64,000 nt of DNA from Streptomyces sp. NRRL S-244 (GCF_000717915.1 NZ_JOCX01000024.1:11808-75807); one strand, 5' to 3'. Counted from the stretch's first letter, positions 16,868 to 27,400 are shown. The notes: generated by a model from the letters alone, not told the origin. A program made the numbers and translations.

Positions 16868-17638
16868 ATGGAGAACAAGGTCGCCCTCGTCACAGGAGCC
16901 GCGGGAGGTATCGGCTTTGCCGTAGCCCGCCTGCTCGCCGAGGAGGGCGCGACGGTGGCCGCCGTGGACCGGGACGCCGAGAGGCTGCGGGACTCGGTGG
17001 AGAAGCTGGTCGCCGACGGACTGGACGTCCACGCCCACCCGGCCGACGTCACCGTCACCGCGCAGGTCGAGGCCGCCGTGGACGCGGTCGAGTCCGAACT
17101 CGGCCCGCTGGACTTCCTCGTCAACACCGCGGGGATCCTGCGCCTGGGCGAGGTACGGGACTTCAGCGACGAGGACTGGCTGCAGACCTTCGAGGTCAAC
17201 GTCAGCGGCGTCTTCCGGCTGTCCCGCGCCGTCGTCAACCGGATGATCCCCCGCAACCGCGGGGCCATCGTCACCGTCGCCTCGAACGCGTCCGGCACCC
17301 CGCGTACCGCCATGGGCGCCTACGGAGCGTCCAAGGCCGCCGCGACCATGCTCACCAAGACGCTCGGCCTGGAAGTGGCCAAGCACAACATCCGCTGCAA
17401 CGTCGTCGCCCCCGGGTCCACCGACACGGCGATGCTCGCCTCCATGTGGGAGGACGAGCAGGGCCCCGCGAGGACCATCGCGGGCAGCCCCGAGTCCTAC
17501 AAGGTCGGCATCCCGCTGGGCAAGCTCGCCCGGACCAACGACATCGCCGAATCCGTGCTCTTCCTGCTCTCCGACCGCGCGGCACACATCACCCTGCACG
17601 TCCTCACCGTGGACGGCGGAGCCACGCTCGGAGCGTGA
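16868..17638 (+). CDS. SDR dehydrogenase, 2,3-dihydro-2,3-dihydroxybenzoate dehydrogenase type (DHHA to 3-hydroxyanthranilate)
   Basis: This 256-residue short-chain dehydrogenase has the TGAAGGIG cofactor motif (about residues 9-16), NTAG, and the Ser...Tyr-x-x-x-Lys catalytic set in ASNASGTP ... YGASK. It resembles EntA/DhbA. GGGAG at 16856-16860 sits 7 nt before the ATG at 16868; the TTG at 16862 would be too close. EntA-type enzymes oxidise a dihydro-aromatic acid to the aromatic one. Next to PhzD- and PhzE-like enzymes, the expected substrate is trans-2,3-dihydro-3-hydroxyanthranilate, giving 3-hydroxyanthranilate. It begins 20 nt after the DAHP synthase stop. Confidence 0.88.
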   Translation: MENKVALVTGAAGGIGFAVARLLAEEGATVAAVDRDAERLRDSVEKLVADGLDVHAHPADVTVTAQVEAAVDAVESELGPLDFLVNTAGILRLGEVRDFSDEDWLQTFEVNVSGVFRLSRAVVNRMIPRNRGAIVTVASNASGTPRTAMGAYGASKAAATMLTKTLGLEVAKHNIRCNVVAPGSTDTAMLASMWEDEQGPARTIAGSPESYKVGIPLGKLARTNDIAESVLFLLSDRAAHITLHVLTVDGGATLGA

Positions 17639-17725
17639 GCCCGCCCCCACCCGGACCGCCCGCCCCGTCCACCCCGCCCACCCCCGCGCAGCCCCTTTGA
17701 GGAACAGACATCCGAGAGGACATTC

Positions 17726-18349
17726 ATGGCCGGCATACCGACCATCGAGCCCTATCCCCTCCCGACCGCGGGAGACATCCCCCCGTCCGTACCGCAGTGG
17801 TCGTTCGACCCGGAACGAGCCGTGCTGCTCGTCCACGACATGCAGCGCTACTTCCTCGCACCCTTCCCCGAAGGGCTGCGCGCCGAGCTGACCGACAACG
17901 CCGTACTGCTGCGTGAACACTTCAAGGCCCACGGCGCGCCCGTCGCCTACACCGCCCAGCCCGGCGGCATGACCCCCGAACAGCGCGGGCTGCTCGCGGA
18001 CATCTGGGGTCCCGGGATGCGTACGACGCCCGAGGACCGGGAGGTCGTCCCCGCGCTCGCCCCGGCCCCCGAGGACTGGGTCTGCACCAAGTGGCGCTAC
18101 AGCGCCTTCTTCAACACCGACCTGCTGGAGCGCATGCGCGCCGCCGGCCGGGACCAGCTCGTCATCTGCGGTGTCTACGCGCACGTCGGCGTGCTGACCA
18201 CGGCCATCGAGTCCTTCAGCCACGACATCCAGACCTTCCTGGTCGCGGACGCCATCGGCGACTTCAGCGAGCTGGAGCACCGGCTGGCCATCGACTACGC
18301 GTCCAAGCGGTGCGCGGTCGTCACCACCGCCAAGGAGATCGCGGGATGA
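17726..18349 (+). CDS. Isochorismatase-family hydrolase, PhzD-like
   Basis: This 207-residue enzyme is collinear with phenazine PhzD from end to end: [12 protein letters not shown] at the start, [10 protein letters not shown] with the catalytic Asp at residue 38, TKWRYSAF with Lys122, and [12 protein letters not shown]. The Asp and Lys sit at the same residue numbers as in Pseudomonas PhzD. PhzD removes pyruvate from 2-amino-2-deoxyisochorismate to give trans-2,3-dihydro-3-hydroxyanthranilate (DHHA). The ArCP domain of siderophore EntB is absent, which argues against a catechol siderophore role. Its stop overlaps the start of the PhzE-like gene (ATGA), so the two are translationally coupled. 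Confidence 0.92.
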   Translation: MAGIPTIEPYPLPTAGDIPPSVPQWSFDPERAVLLVHDMQRYFLAPFPEGLRAELTDNAVLLREHFKAHGAPVAYTAQPGGMTPEQRGLLADIWGPGMRTTPEDREVVPALAPAPEDWVCTKWRYSAFFNTDLLERMRAAGRDQLVICGVYAHVGVLTTAIESFSHDIQTFLVADAIGDFSELEHRLAIDYASKRCAVVTTAKEIAG

Positions 18350-20268
18350 CCTCACCCCTGCTGGCCCGCATCCTGGGCCCCAATCCGCCCCCCTTCGCCC
18401 TTCTCTACCGCCCGGAGGCCACCGGCCCCGGGATCCTCGACGTCATCGTCGGCGAGAGCGCCACCGTGGACTCGCTGGCGCAGCTGCGCGCACCGGGCGC
18501 CCCCGGTGAGCCGGACGCCGCGGCCGCGCAGGCCGCGCAGGCCGCGAGCGGCTCCCGGCACGAGGTGCTCGCGCTGATCCCGTACCGGCAGATCTCCGAG
18601 CGGGGCTTCGCCGCGCCCCGGGAGGACACCCCGCTGGTCGCGATGACCGTCACCGGGCAGGAGCAGATCTCGCTCGTCGAGGCGCTCTCCCGGATCCCCG
18701 ACCTGCCGATCGAGCTCGAAGGAGGCACGTTCGACGTCTCCGACGAGGAGTACGCGGACACCGTGCGCCGGGTGATCTCGGACGAGATCGGCGAGGGCGC
18801 GGGCGCCAACTTCGTTCTCAAACGGTCCTGGACCACGGGCATCCGCGCGTACTCCACCGGCCACGCGCTGACCCTCTTCCGGCGGCTGCTGGAGCGGGAG
18901 TCGGGCGCGTACTGGACCTTCGTCGTGCACACCGGCGAGCGCACGCTCGTCGGCGCCAGTCCCGAGCGGCACGTCAGCCTGCGCGGGGGCACCGCCGTCA
19001 TGAACCCGATCAGCGGCACCTACCGCTATCCGGCGGCCGGGCCCTCGCTGCCGGAGGTCATGGACTTCCTCGCCGACACCAAGGAGGTCGACGAGCTCTA
19101 CATGGTGGTGGACGAGGAACTGAAGATGATGGCCCGGATCTGCGAGGGCGGTGCCCGCGTCGACGGGCCGTACCTCAAGGAGATGGCCCGCCTCGCCCAC
19201 ACCGAGTACTTCATCGAGGGCCGCAGTACGCGGCCCCCGGAGGAGATCCTGCGCGAGACCCTGTTCGCCCCGACCGTCACCGGCAGCCCGCTGGAGAGCG
19301 CGGCCCAGGTGATCGCCAAGTACGAGCCCCAGGGCCGCGGTTACTACAGCGGCGTGCTGGCGCTGATCGGCCACGACGAGCAGGGCGGGGACGCGCTGGA
19401 CTCGTCCATCCTGATCCGCACGGCCGACATCGGCGCCGGCGGCGAGGTCCGCATCGGGGTCGGCGCCACCCTGGTGCGCCACTCCGACCCGTGGTCGGAG
19501 GTGGCCGAGACCGCGGCCAAGGCCGCCGGACTGCTCGCGGCCCTCGAATCGGGGGGCGGCCCGACCCGGTTCGCCACCCATCCCACCGTCCGCGCGGCAC
19601 TGGAGGACCGCAACCGCACGATCGCCGGCTACTGGCTCAAGGAGGACCAGGACCGGGCGGCCGTGGATCCGGAGCTGGCCGGCCGAACGGTGCTGGTGGT
19701 GGACGCCGAGGACACGTTCACGGCGATGATCGCCCGCCAACTGGACTCCATCGGCCTGGACGTGACGATCCGCCGCTACGACGAGTCGTACTCCTTCGAC
19801 GGGCACGACCTGGTGGTGATGGGCCCCGGCCCGGGCGACCCCAGGGACGGCTCCCATCCCAAGATCGACCACCTGCGCGCGGCGATACGGAACCTGCTGG
19901 ACGAGCGGCGGCCCTTCCTGGCCGTCTGCCTCAGCCACCAGGTGCTGTCCACCGCGCTCGGCTTCGATCTGGTCCGCCGCAGCGAGCCCAACCAGGGCGT
20001 GCAGAAGGAGATCGACTTCTTCGGCAGACCGGAACGGGTCGGTTTCTACAACACCTTCGCCGCCCGCTCCCTGGTCGACTCGGCCGTCGTCCCCGGTGTC
20101 GGGCTCGTGGACATCAGCCGCGATCCGCAGACCGGGGAGGTGCACGCGCTGCGCGGCCCGCACTTCGCGTCGATGCAGTTCCACGCCGAGTCGGTGCTGA
20201 CGCAGAACGGACCGCGCATCACCGGGGACCTGCTGTCCTCGCTGACCGCGCGGGTGCTCGCCGCCTGA
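18346..20268 (+). CDS. ADIC synthase, PhzE-like (chorismate-binding domain fused to glutamine amidotransferase)
   Basis: This 640-residue fusion has an anthranilate-synthase-like chorismate domain ([32 protein letters not shown]). A class I glutamine amidotransferase domain follows, with GPGPGDP, the nucleophile Cys near residue 527 in AVCLSHQ, and the His-Glu pair in QFHAES near 614. Domain order and length match PhzE, which makes 2-amino-2-deoxyisochorismate from chorismate and glutamine. An anthranilate-synthase activity is the alternative, but the PhzD-like neighbour argues for ADIC. The ATG at 18346 overlaps the previous stop; the frame is open further upstream only as a shadow. Confidence 0.92.
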   Translation: MTSPLLARILGPNPPPFALLYRPEATGPGILDVIVGESATVDSLAQLRAPGAPGEPDAAAAQAAQAASGSRHEVLALIPYRQISERGFAAPREDTPLVAMTVTGQEQISLVEALSRIPDLPIELEGGTFDVSDEEYADTVRRVISDEIGEGAGANFVLKRSWTTGIRAYSTGHALTLFRRLLERESGAYWTFVVHTGERTLVGASPERHVSLRGGTAVMNPISGTYRYPAAGPSLPEVMDFLADTKEVDELYMVVDEELKMMARICEGGARVDGPYLKEMARLAHTEYFIEGRSTRPPEEILRETLFAPTVTGSPLESAAQVIAKYEPQGRGYYSGVLALIGHDEQGGDALDSSILIRTADIGAGGEVRIGVGATLVRHSDPWSEVAETAAKAAGLLAALESGGGPTRFATHPTVRAALEDRNRTIAGYWLKEDQDRAAVDPELAGRTVLVVDAEDTFTAMIARQLDSIGLDVTIRRYDESYSFDGHDLVVMGPGPGDPRDGSHPKIDHLRAAIRNLLDERRPFLAVCLSHQVLSTALGFDLVRRSEPNQGVQKEIDFFGRPERVGFYNTFAARSLVDSAVVPGVGLVDISRDPQTGEVHALRGPHFASMQFHAESVLTQNGPRITGDLLSSLTARVLAA

Positions 20269-20400
20269 CGCGGCGCGGGGCGGTCCGGCCCGCCCGGACC
20301 GCCCCGCGACCCCGTACCTGACAAGGTCCCACGGACGCCGTTGTCGGCATTTCCCCGGGACGGAACCATGAGTTTCACGCAGTGTTGAGGAGTCGTAGAA

Positions 20401-21423
20401 ATGATCACGACGGGAAATCACGGTGCGCGCAATGCTTTTTCGGTGGGCGTGCTCGGTACGGGGTCGTACGTACCGGCTCATGTCGTTTCCAACGAAGAAG
20501 TCGGAGCGCCGGCCGGAGTCGATCACGAATGGATACTCGGCAAGACGGGAATACGCGAGCGGCGCTGGGCGAAGCCCGATGAAGCAACATCCGATCTCGC
20601 GGTGATCGCGGGGCGGGCGGCACTGGAAAGCGCCGGGATCCGCGCCCGGCAGCTGTCGTTCATCGTGGTGGCGACCTCCACCCCCGACCAGCCCCAGCCG
20701 CCGACGGCGGCCGTGGTCGCCGCCGAGCTCGGCGCGGACCAGGGCACCGCCGCCTTCGACGTCAACGGCGTCTGCACGGGCTTCCTGTTCGCCCTGACCA
20801 CGGCACAAGGCATGCTCGCGGCCGCCACCGGCGAGGGCTACGCCCTGGTCATCGGCGCCGACGTGTACTCCCGGATCCTCAACCGCGAGGACCGGCGCAC
20901 CACGATCCTGTTCGGTGACGGCGCCGGCGCCGTCGTCCTCGGCCCGGCGGCCGGGGAAGGACGCGGCATCCTCGCGAACCGGCTGGCCAGTTTCGCGGCC
21001 GACCGCCATCTGATCGAGGTCCCCGGCGGGGGCAGCCGCATTCCGACCACCGCCGAAACCCTCGCCGAGGGACTTCAGTACTTCACCATGAACGGCCGGG
21101 GTGTCCGCGATTTCGTCGCCGCGAATGTCCCGCCCGCCATCCACGCATTCCTTTCTGAACGCGGCCTCACCACCGCGGACATCGCGCATTTCGTTCCGCA
21201 CCAGGCCAACGGACACATGCTGGAAAACCTCTCCGAGGAAATCGGAGTGGGCACCGAACGCACCTGGACGACGTACGAGAGGTACGGCAACACCGGCGCC
21301 GCCTCAGTCCCGATCACCCTCGACCGCGCGGCCCGCTCCGGCCGGCTGGCCGACGGCGACCTGGTCCTGCTCGCGGGCTTCGGCGGCGGCATGGCCCTGG
21401 GTCTGTCGCTCGTCCGCTGGTAA
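20401..21423 (+). CDS. Ketoacyl-ACP synthase III-like enzyme (FabH/CerJ type)
   Basis: This 340-residue thiolase-fold enzyme has Cys125 in VNGVCTGFLFAL, His267 in HFVPHQANGH and Asn297 in YGNTGAAS, the complete Cys-His-Asn triad. GAGGAG lies 8 nt before the ATG. KASIII enzymes in biosynthetic clusters start chains or act as acyltransferases that make esters, amides or C-C bonds (as in BomK- or CerJ-type enzymes). Because no ACP, ketosynthase pair or PKS module lies nearby, an acyl-transfer or starter-condensing role on an aminohydroxybenzoyl unit is more likely than fatty-acid initiation. It starts 132 nt after the PhzE-like gene and continues the same operon. Confidence 0.88.
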   Translation: MITTGNHGARNAFSVGVLGTGSYVPAHVVSNEEVGAPAGVDHEWILGKTGIRERRWAKPDEATSDLAVIAGRAALESAGIRARQLSFIVVATSTPDQPQPPTAAVVAAELGADQGTAAFDVNGVCTGFLFALTTAQGMLAAATGEGYALVIGADVYSRILNREDRRTTILFGDGAGAVVLGPAAGEGRGILANRLASFAADRHLIEVPGGGSRIPTTAETLAEGLQYFTMNGRGVRDFVAANVPPAIHAFLSERGLTTADIAHFVPHQANGHMLENLSEEIGVGTERTWTTYERYGNTGAASVPITLDRAARSGRLADGDLVLLAGFGGGMALGLSLVRW

Positions 21424-21495
21424 CCCCTCCCGCGGACCCCTCCCTCCCTGCCCTCCCCCGCTCCCCCGGGGGGCGACACCCTTCAAGGAGATTCC

Positions 21496-22320
21496 ATGCT
21501 GGACGCAACCCCGATCGACGACGCCCGGGTCGACGCCTACCTCACCCGGATCGGCGCGAGCCGCCCCGCGCAGCCCGACCTCGCCGGACTGCGGCACCTG
21601 GCCGAACGCGCCGTGCTGTCCGTGCCGTTCGAGAACCTCGACTACCACCTCGAAGGCCGCGAGATCCACATGGATCAGCGCTCCGTCGACAAGGTGGCGA
21701 TCGACAACCGCGGCGGCGGCTGCTACGAGGTCAACCCGGCGCTCGGCTTCGTGCTGGAGGCCCTGGGCTACGAGGTCGACATCCTGCCGGGCCGCGTGCA
21801 CCGGCCGGAGGGCCTCGGCCCGTTCCTCGGCCACCTCGCCCTGAAGGTCACCATCGGCGACAAGGTGTACCTCGTCGACACCGGCTTCGGCCGCAACAGC
21901 CGCTTCCCGCTCGACTTCACCAGCCGCGAGGTCCAGAGCGACCCGCACGGCGAGTACCAGCTCAAGGACGTCGAGGGGCAGCCGGGCACGGTGGACCTGT
22001 GGCTCGGCGGCCGCCCCCTGTACCAGGTCGTCGAGACCCCGGTCCGCATCGAGGACTACGGCCCCTCGCTGTGGTGGTACCGCACGGCGCCCGACTCCTC
22101 CTTCATGCAGGCCCTGTTCTGCTCCATCCGCACCGAGACCGGCCTGGTGACCCTCAAGGGCCGCCACCTGAACGTCGTCGACGGCGACCAGCGCTCGAAG
22201 ACCGTCCTCCAGGACGACGCCGAGGTCATCGCCGCCTACAAGACCCACTTCGGCATCAGCCTCGACCGACTGCCCACCGAGCCGGAGAACTCCACCACCA
22301 CCGGCGTCCGCACCGACTGA
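21496..22320 (+). CDS. Arylamine N-acetyltransferase (NAT) family, possible amide synthase
   Basis: This 274-residue NAT-fold protein has the full catalytic triad: Cys76 in NRGGGCYEVN, His113 in LGHLALKV and Asp128 in LVDTGFG. AAGGAG lies 5 nt before the ATG. NATs acetylate aromatic amines from acetyl-CoA; the RifF-type members of clusters release chains by amide formation. An aromatic amine (3-hydroxyanthranilate) is the predicted product of the upstream genes, so N-acylation or protection of that amine is a reasonable role. The gene sits between the KASIII-like and flavin hydroxylase genes. Confidence 0.9.
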   Translation: MLDATPIDDARVDAYLTRIGASRPAQPDLAGLRHLAERAVLSVPFENLDYHLEGREIHMDQRSVDKVAIDNRGGGCYEVNPALGFVLEALGYEVDILPGRVHRPEGLGPFLGHLALKVTIGDKVYLVDTGFGRNSRFPLDFTSREVQSDPHGEYQLKDVEGQPGTVDLWLGGRPLYQVVETPVRIEDYGPSLWWYRTAPDSSFMQALFCSIRTETGLVTLKGRHLNVVDGDQRSKTVLQDDAEVIAAYKTHFGISLDRLPTEPENSTTTGVRTD

Positions 22321-22336
22321 GAGAGTCCCAGAGGCC

Positions 22337-23953
22337 ATGGCTGACCTGATAGCCGGCGAGAGCCGGCCCACGAGAGAGGGCGAAGCGGTACCCGCCGCCG
22401 CCGGGGCGTCCGACCTGGACGTCCTGGTGGTCGGGGCCGGCCCCACCGGCCTGCTGACCGCCGTCGAACTGCTGCGGCGCGGCATCCGCGTCCGCGTGAT
22501 CGACCGTGCCGTCGAACCCATGCTGACCCCCAAGGCCCTGTCCGTCTGGCCGCGCGCCCTCGACATCCTCGAGGACACCGGTCTGGGCGGCGTGGTCGAC
22601 GAGGCGTCCGTACGGATCAACACGCTGAGCTACTTCTCCGAACGGCGCCCGCTGGCCTCCTTCGGATTCTCCGACGACCTGGCGTGCCGCACCCTGCCCC
22701 AGCACGTCACCGAGCGGCTGCTCACCGAGCGGCTCCAGGCACTCGGCGGCAAGATCGAGCGCGGGGTGCGGCTGCTGGCCCTGGACGGGCTGGACTACTC
22801 CGGCCGGATCGAGGCCACCGACGGCGTGACGGCGGTGCTGGAGACCCCCGAGGGGCTGCAGCGGCTGCGGGTGCCGTTCGTCGTCGGCGCCGACGGCGCC
22901 GGCAGCTCCGTCCGGGGCCAACTCGGCGTCGGATTCGAGGGATCGACGTACGAGATGGCCTTCGCACTCATCGATGCGCGCATCGAGGGGTACCTCCCTC
23001 CGGACGAGTGCCACTTCTACCAGTCCGCGAACGGCGCACTGGTGATCGTGCCCATCCCGGGCGGGATCTTCCGGTTCCTGTCGGTGATGCCCCAGGGCGG
23101 CGGCGAGGTCGACACCGCGATGATGCAGGCCGTCATCGACGAGCGCGGGCCGCGCGGCGTACGGATCAAGGAGGCGGTTTGGAAGGCCGTGTTCCGGGTT
23201 CACGCCCGGCGGGCGAGCGAGTTCCAGCGCGGCCGGGTCTTCCTGGCCGGCGACGCCGCCCACGTGCACAGCCCGGCCGGCGGGCAGGGCATGAACAACG
23301 GCCTCCAGGACGCGCACAACCTCGCCTGGAAGCTGGCCTCGGTGATCCGGGGCGAGTCCCCCTCCTCGCTGCTCGCCTCCTACGGCGAGGAGCGGGCGGA
23401 GGTCACCCGCCAGCTCGTGCGCGACACCGACTTCCAGACCAGGGCCTGGCTGTTCAAGTCCAAGGCCACGGTGGCCGCGCGCGACGCGGCGTTCCGGCTC
23501 CTCGACCGGACCGGGATCGTCTCGGAGTTCTACGCCCCGGTGATGGCCGGCCGCCGGCTGTCCTACCCGGTGACCCGCGACACCCAGCAGCCCTCGGGCT
23601 GGACGGGCTGCCGGGTGCGGCGCTCGCTGCCCGGCGCCCTGGAGGTCGGCGCGGTGTTCCCGCGCCGTCTGGCACTCGCGTACGGGATCTCCGGGCCGGC
23701 CGCGGATCCGCACGGCTGGAACCTTGTGGTCGTCCCGGACGGGAACAGGGCCTGGGAGGAGGAATTGGGCCACATCGTGGCGCAATGGCCGCTGTTGCGG
23801 CAAGTGACGGTACGCCGCCGCGACGCCGCCGCGCAGGCCGGATGTCGCTCCGCGGGGTACTACCTGATCCGACCGGACGGGCACATCGCAGCCCACGGCC
23901 ATGCCCGGGATCTGGGACGACTGGAAGCGGAGCTTCGACTCTCCCTTTCCTGA
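22337..23953 (+). CDS. FAD-dependent aromatic hydroxylase (PHBH/PheA-TfdB family)
   Basis: This 538-residue class A flavoprotein monooxygenase has VVGAGPTG (about residues 31-38), a VVGADGAGSSVR stretch (the DG motif) and FLAGDAAHVHSPAGGQGMN near 303-321 (the GD motif). A C-terminal thioredoxin-like domain follows. Such enzymes use NADPH and O2 to hydroxylate phenols, sometimes with loss of carboxylate. The substrate here would be 3-hydroxyanthranilate or a derivative. An N-terminal extension of about 26 Gly/Ala/Glu-rich residues precedes the FAD fold. It begins 16 nt after the NAT stop and ends the operon. Confidence 0.9.
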   Translation: MADLIAGESRPTREGEAVPAAAGASDLDVLVVGAGPTGLLTAVELLRRGIRVRVIDRAVEPMLTPKALSVWPRALDILEDTGLGGVVDEASVRINTLSYFSERRPLASFGFSDDLACRTLPQHVTERLLTERLQALGGKIERGVRLLALDGLDYSGRIEATDGVTAVLETPEGLQRLRVPFVVGADGAGSSVRGQLGVGFEGSTYEMAFALIDARIEGYLPPDECHFYQSANGALVIVPIPGGIFRFLSVMPQGGGEVDTAMMQAVIDERGPRGVRIKEAVWKAVFRVHARRASEFQRGRVFLAGDAAHVHSPAGGQGMNNGLQDAHNLAWKLASVIRGESPSSLLASYGEERAEVTRQLVRDTDFQTRAWLFKSKATVAARDAAFRLLDRTGIVSEFYAPVMAGRRLSYPVTRDTQQPSGWTGCRVRRSLPGALEVGAVFPRRLALAYGISGPAADPHGWNLVVVPDGNRAWEEELGHIVAQWPLLRQVTVRRRDAAAQAGCRSAGYYLIRPDGHIAAHGHARDLGRLEAELRLSLS

Positions 23954-24035
23954 GTGACAACCCACCGATATCCGAACGACGATATCCGGCCAGAGAAATA
24001 CCGGATAACCCACCGGTTTTCTCGTTACGATGTCG

Positions 24036-24090
24036 GTTCCCGTTTCGTTCCCTCCTCGGCTCCCGCTTGAGCGGGAACGGAGAGGGACTG
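24036..24090 (+). promoter_or_regulatory. SARP-type repeat site A, upstream of small-peptide gene
   Basis: Heptamers with an 11-bp period occur in both directions. GTTCCCG (24036-24042) and GTTCCCT (24047-24053) lie on this strand, and GGGAACG (24073-24079) with GGGACTG (24084-24090) face the peptide gene. A 7-2-7 palindrome, TCCCGCT/AGCGGGA, spans 24061-24076. The same heptamer recurs at 27643 and 36024. Confidence 0.65.
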
Positions 24091-24165
24091 GAGCAGGAAG
24101 CCCCGTTGCGAATCTCTGTCATGTCGAAAGCGACACGGGATTTCCAAACAAACAAGGGGTACGAA

Positions 24166-24357
24166 ATGCGCGGCAAGCTCGCTGGTCTGGTCGGTATCTT
24201 CGCCCTCGCCCTCGCCCTGGGCCTGGGTGCGGCAGTAGAGCAGGACCACCAGGCCAACGGCACCAAGGGCCACTCCGTACTGGCGGACACCAAGGGTCCG
24301 GGCGTCGCCCCGGCGACGCCCCCGACCACGCCGCCGACGCCCCCCACCGGCGCCTGA
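24166..24357 (+). CDS. Small exported peptide of unknown function
   Basis: This 63-residue protein starts with MRGKLAG, then a hydrophobic stretch LVGIFALALALGLGAAV that looks like a signal peptide or a single membrane anchor, followed by a Pro/Thr-rich tail (PATPPTTPPTPPTGA). AAGGGG lies 6 nt before the ATG at 24166; an in-frame ATG at 24121 has no such site and would put polar residues ahead of the signal. No family is recognised. It has its own promoter region with SARP-like repeats and its own terminator, so it is a monocistronic unit inside the regulated set. A signalling or cell-envelope role is possible. Confidence 0.65.
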   Translation: MRGKLAGLVGIFALALALGLGAAVEQDHQANGTKGHSVLADTKGPGVAPATPPTTPPTPPTGA

Positions 24358-24371
24358 TCCACCCCCCGCGC

Positions 24372-24413
24372 AAGCAGTGGGCCCCGTCCGATACCGGACG
24401 GGGCCCACTGCTT
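24372..24413. terminator. Strong bidirectional terminator
   Basis: A perfect 19-bp stem (24372-24390 with 24395-24413, loop ATAC) with T-rich flanks lies between the convergent peptide gene and the SARP regulator gene. Confidence 0.92.
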
Positions 24414-24442
24414 TTGCTTTACCGTCGCGCGCCGCGCTCCGA

Positions 24443-27400
24443 TCAGAGGGTGCGCCGCCCCTCGGGTGGCACCCCCATGGTCTCGAAGAGCATGTCGGCC
24501 CGCTCCCGGTACTGGGCAGCGTCCGGCAGGCCCAGCTGCCCGGCCGCGGCCGCCATCCCGTCCAGCGCGTGGGCCATCTCGACCCGGTAGCCCATGCCCT
24601 CGGCACACGCGAACGCGCGCTCGTGCAGACGCAGGGCCTCTTCGTACCGGCCGTTGCGGTTGTGCTTGAGCGCCAGGACGTTGTCCACCCTGGAGCGCCG
24701 CTGCGGCGAGATCGTCGAGTTGAGCAGCTCCAGCGCCGTGGCCTCCTGCTCCTGCGACCGCCGCGTGTCGCCGCGCCGGTCGCTGAGGTCCGAAGAGACC
24801 GCGCAGATGAGTACGAGAACCTCGTCCGGGCAGGAAGAGCCCGTGTTCAGCGCCCGCGAGAGGCTGGACTCCGCTTCCTCGAACGCACACGTGCCGCAGT
24901 ACGCCAGAGCCAGAGTCGTCCAAGCCAGGGCCTCCTGCTCCGGGAACCGGAAGGCACGGCACAGCTCGATCGCCTGTCGCGCGGCGTCGAGCGCCTGCTC
25001 GTACTGGCCGAGCGCCAGGCAGACCGTACCGACATTGTTGAGGTCCTCCGCCTGCTGCTGCGGAAGCTTGGTGCGGTCCCCTCCCTTGAGCTCCCCCACG
25101 GCCTGCGTCGTGTAGTCGTACGAGCTCGCCAGGTTCCCCAGCGCGTAGTGCGCGATCCCCAGCAGTCCGAGGGCAACCGTTTCGTCGTCCGGGCCCCCCG
25201 CCTTCCTGGCCCAGTCCAGCGCTTCCTCCGCAGCCTCCACGGCCTCGTTGAGCCGACCCAGCTTCCAGCAAGCCACCCCGAGGTTGTTGAGGGTCTGACA
25301 GATGAGCAGGGGATCGCCGATGCTGCGCGTCGCGATGAGGCCCGCCCGGCACACCGCTTCGAACTCCGCGAAGCGTCCGCGGAGGTTCAGGTGGAAGGAC
25401 GCGTTGCGGGCCAGGGCGAACACCAGCTGTGGGCGCCCCTCGTGGCCGCCCCGGGCCAGGAGGGTCTGGATGCCCGCCGTCTCCCGGTCGAACCACTCCA
25501 GGGTGCGGTCCTCGCGACGCATCGGAGGCAGCGCGTACGCGGTGTCGGGTGCATCCACGTCCAGGGTGCGGCGGCTGGGGAACAGCAGGGTGCAGGCGGC
25601 CTCCGTCGCCGCCGTGTAGTAGCCGAGCAGCCGGCCGTCGGCCTCCCGGGCCTCGCGTCCGCTCCTGCCTTCGCCGAGCGAGAGCGCGTACGTCCGCACC
25701 AGATCGTGGAAGGCGTACATCCCCGGGTCGTTCTGCACCAGCAGGTGCATGTCGAGGAGGTCCTCCAGCATGTCCTCCGCGTCCCGGACGCCGGTCTCCA
25801 GCAGGGCCGCGGCCGAGTAGACGTCGACCTCGGCGCCCGGGTGCAGGCCCAGCAGGCAGAACGCGGCCTGGAGCTCCTCCTCCAACGCCTTGTACGACAG
25901 GCTGAGGGTGGCCGCGACGCTGCGCTCGCCCGCGCTCAGCTCGTCCAGCCGGCGCGTCTCGTCCTCCAGCCGTTCGACCAGGTAGCGGACGGTCCAGCGG
26001 GGACGGTTGCGCAGCCGGGCCACCGCCAGCCGCAGGGCCAGCGGCAGGTGCCCGCAGAGTTCGGCGAGTTCGGCGGCGGCCTCCGGCTCCCTGGCCACCC
26101 GGTTGTCGCCGAGGAGCTCGGTGAGCATCACCCGGCTCTCCTCCGGCTCCATCACCCCCAGTGAGATCCAGTCGGCGCCGTCCAGATCGAGCAGCCTGGC
26201 CCGGCTGGTGACCAGCACCAGGCATTCCGTCGACGACGGGAGCAGGGGCAGCACCTGGCCCGCGTCCAGGGCGTTGTCGAACAGGAACAGCAGGCGGCGG
26301 CCCGTCAGGGTGGCCCGCCACAGGCCGATCAGGCCCGCCTCGTCGTCGGGAATGCTGTCGGCGGACACCCCGAGGGTGCGCAGCAGGCCGACGAGGGTGG
26401 CGGTCGGCCGCTGCGGCTTCTCGCCGGGGGTGAACCCGCGCAGGTCGGCGTAGAGCTGGCCGTCCGGGTACTCCTCGGCCAGCTGGTACGCCGTCCGCAC
26501 CGCCAGCGAGGTCTTGCCGCAGCCGCCCATGCCGTCGATCGCGACGACCCGGGGCCCTTCCCCCGCGTCCTGCCGGCACGCCTCCAGCACCTCGGCCAGC
26601 TCGCGCTCGCGACCGGTGAAGTCGGGAGTGCCGGGCGGCAGGGTGCAGGGAGCACCGTGCAGCGAGGCGAGGGTCGGGAAGCGGCCGCTCCCGGGGCCGG
26701 ACGGCGCGGACCGTTCGTCCTCCGCGGCCGGTGCCGGGGACCGGGACGTGGGCGGCCCGGCCACCGGCACCGGCCGGGCGGCCGGGCCCGCGAGTTCGGG
26801 GGAGGCGCGCAGGATGTCCTCGTACAGCTTGGTGAGCTGCGCGCTGGGGTCTATGCCCAGTTCCTCGACGAGCAGTTCGCGGACCTTGGCGTACTCGGCG
26901 AGCGCCTCGGCCTGCCGCCCGGAGCGGTACATCGCCAGGATCAGGTGTCCGCGCAGCGATTCCCGCAGCGGGTGCTGTGCGATGAGGGTGCGCAGGTCCC
27001 CGATGAGCTCCCCGGCCTCCCCCAGTGCCAGACGCAGTTCGAAGAGCTGCTCGGCCGCCCCCAGCCGGCGTTCTTCCAGTACCGCGCCCGCGGCCTCGAC
27101 CACCGAGCCTCCGGCCCCGGACATCACCGGGCCGCGCCACAGGGCGAGGGCGGCGCGCAGTTGGTCGGCCGCCTCCTGGGGCAGGTCGGAGGCGGCGGCG
27201 TGCCGGGCCTGTTGTATGTGCCCGGTGAATTCGAGCAGGTCGAGCTGGTCCTCCGCCACCTGTACGCGATAGCCGGGACCGTCCGTGACGATCAGCTTCC
27301 CGCCCCCCGGGATCCGACGCCGCAGGTCGGCGACCGCCTTCCGCACCTGATGGGAAGCGGTTACCGGTGGTTCCTCATCCCATACCGCCTCCACAAGACG

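Noticed and set aside
16868..18349. Catecholate siderophore genes (EntA/EntB)
   Set aside because: There is no isochorismate synthase, DHB-AMP ligase with NRPS, or carrier domain on the isochorismatase. The hydrolase matches PhzD.
15676..20268. Phenazine biosynthetic cluster
   Set aside because: PhzC-, PhzD- and PhzE-like genes are present but PhzF, PhzA/B and PhzG are not, so the tricyclic ring would not be made.
24121..24165. Earlier ATG for the small exported peptide
   Set aside because: It lacks a ribosome-binding site and would place 15 polar residues before the signal-like segment.
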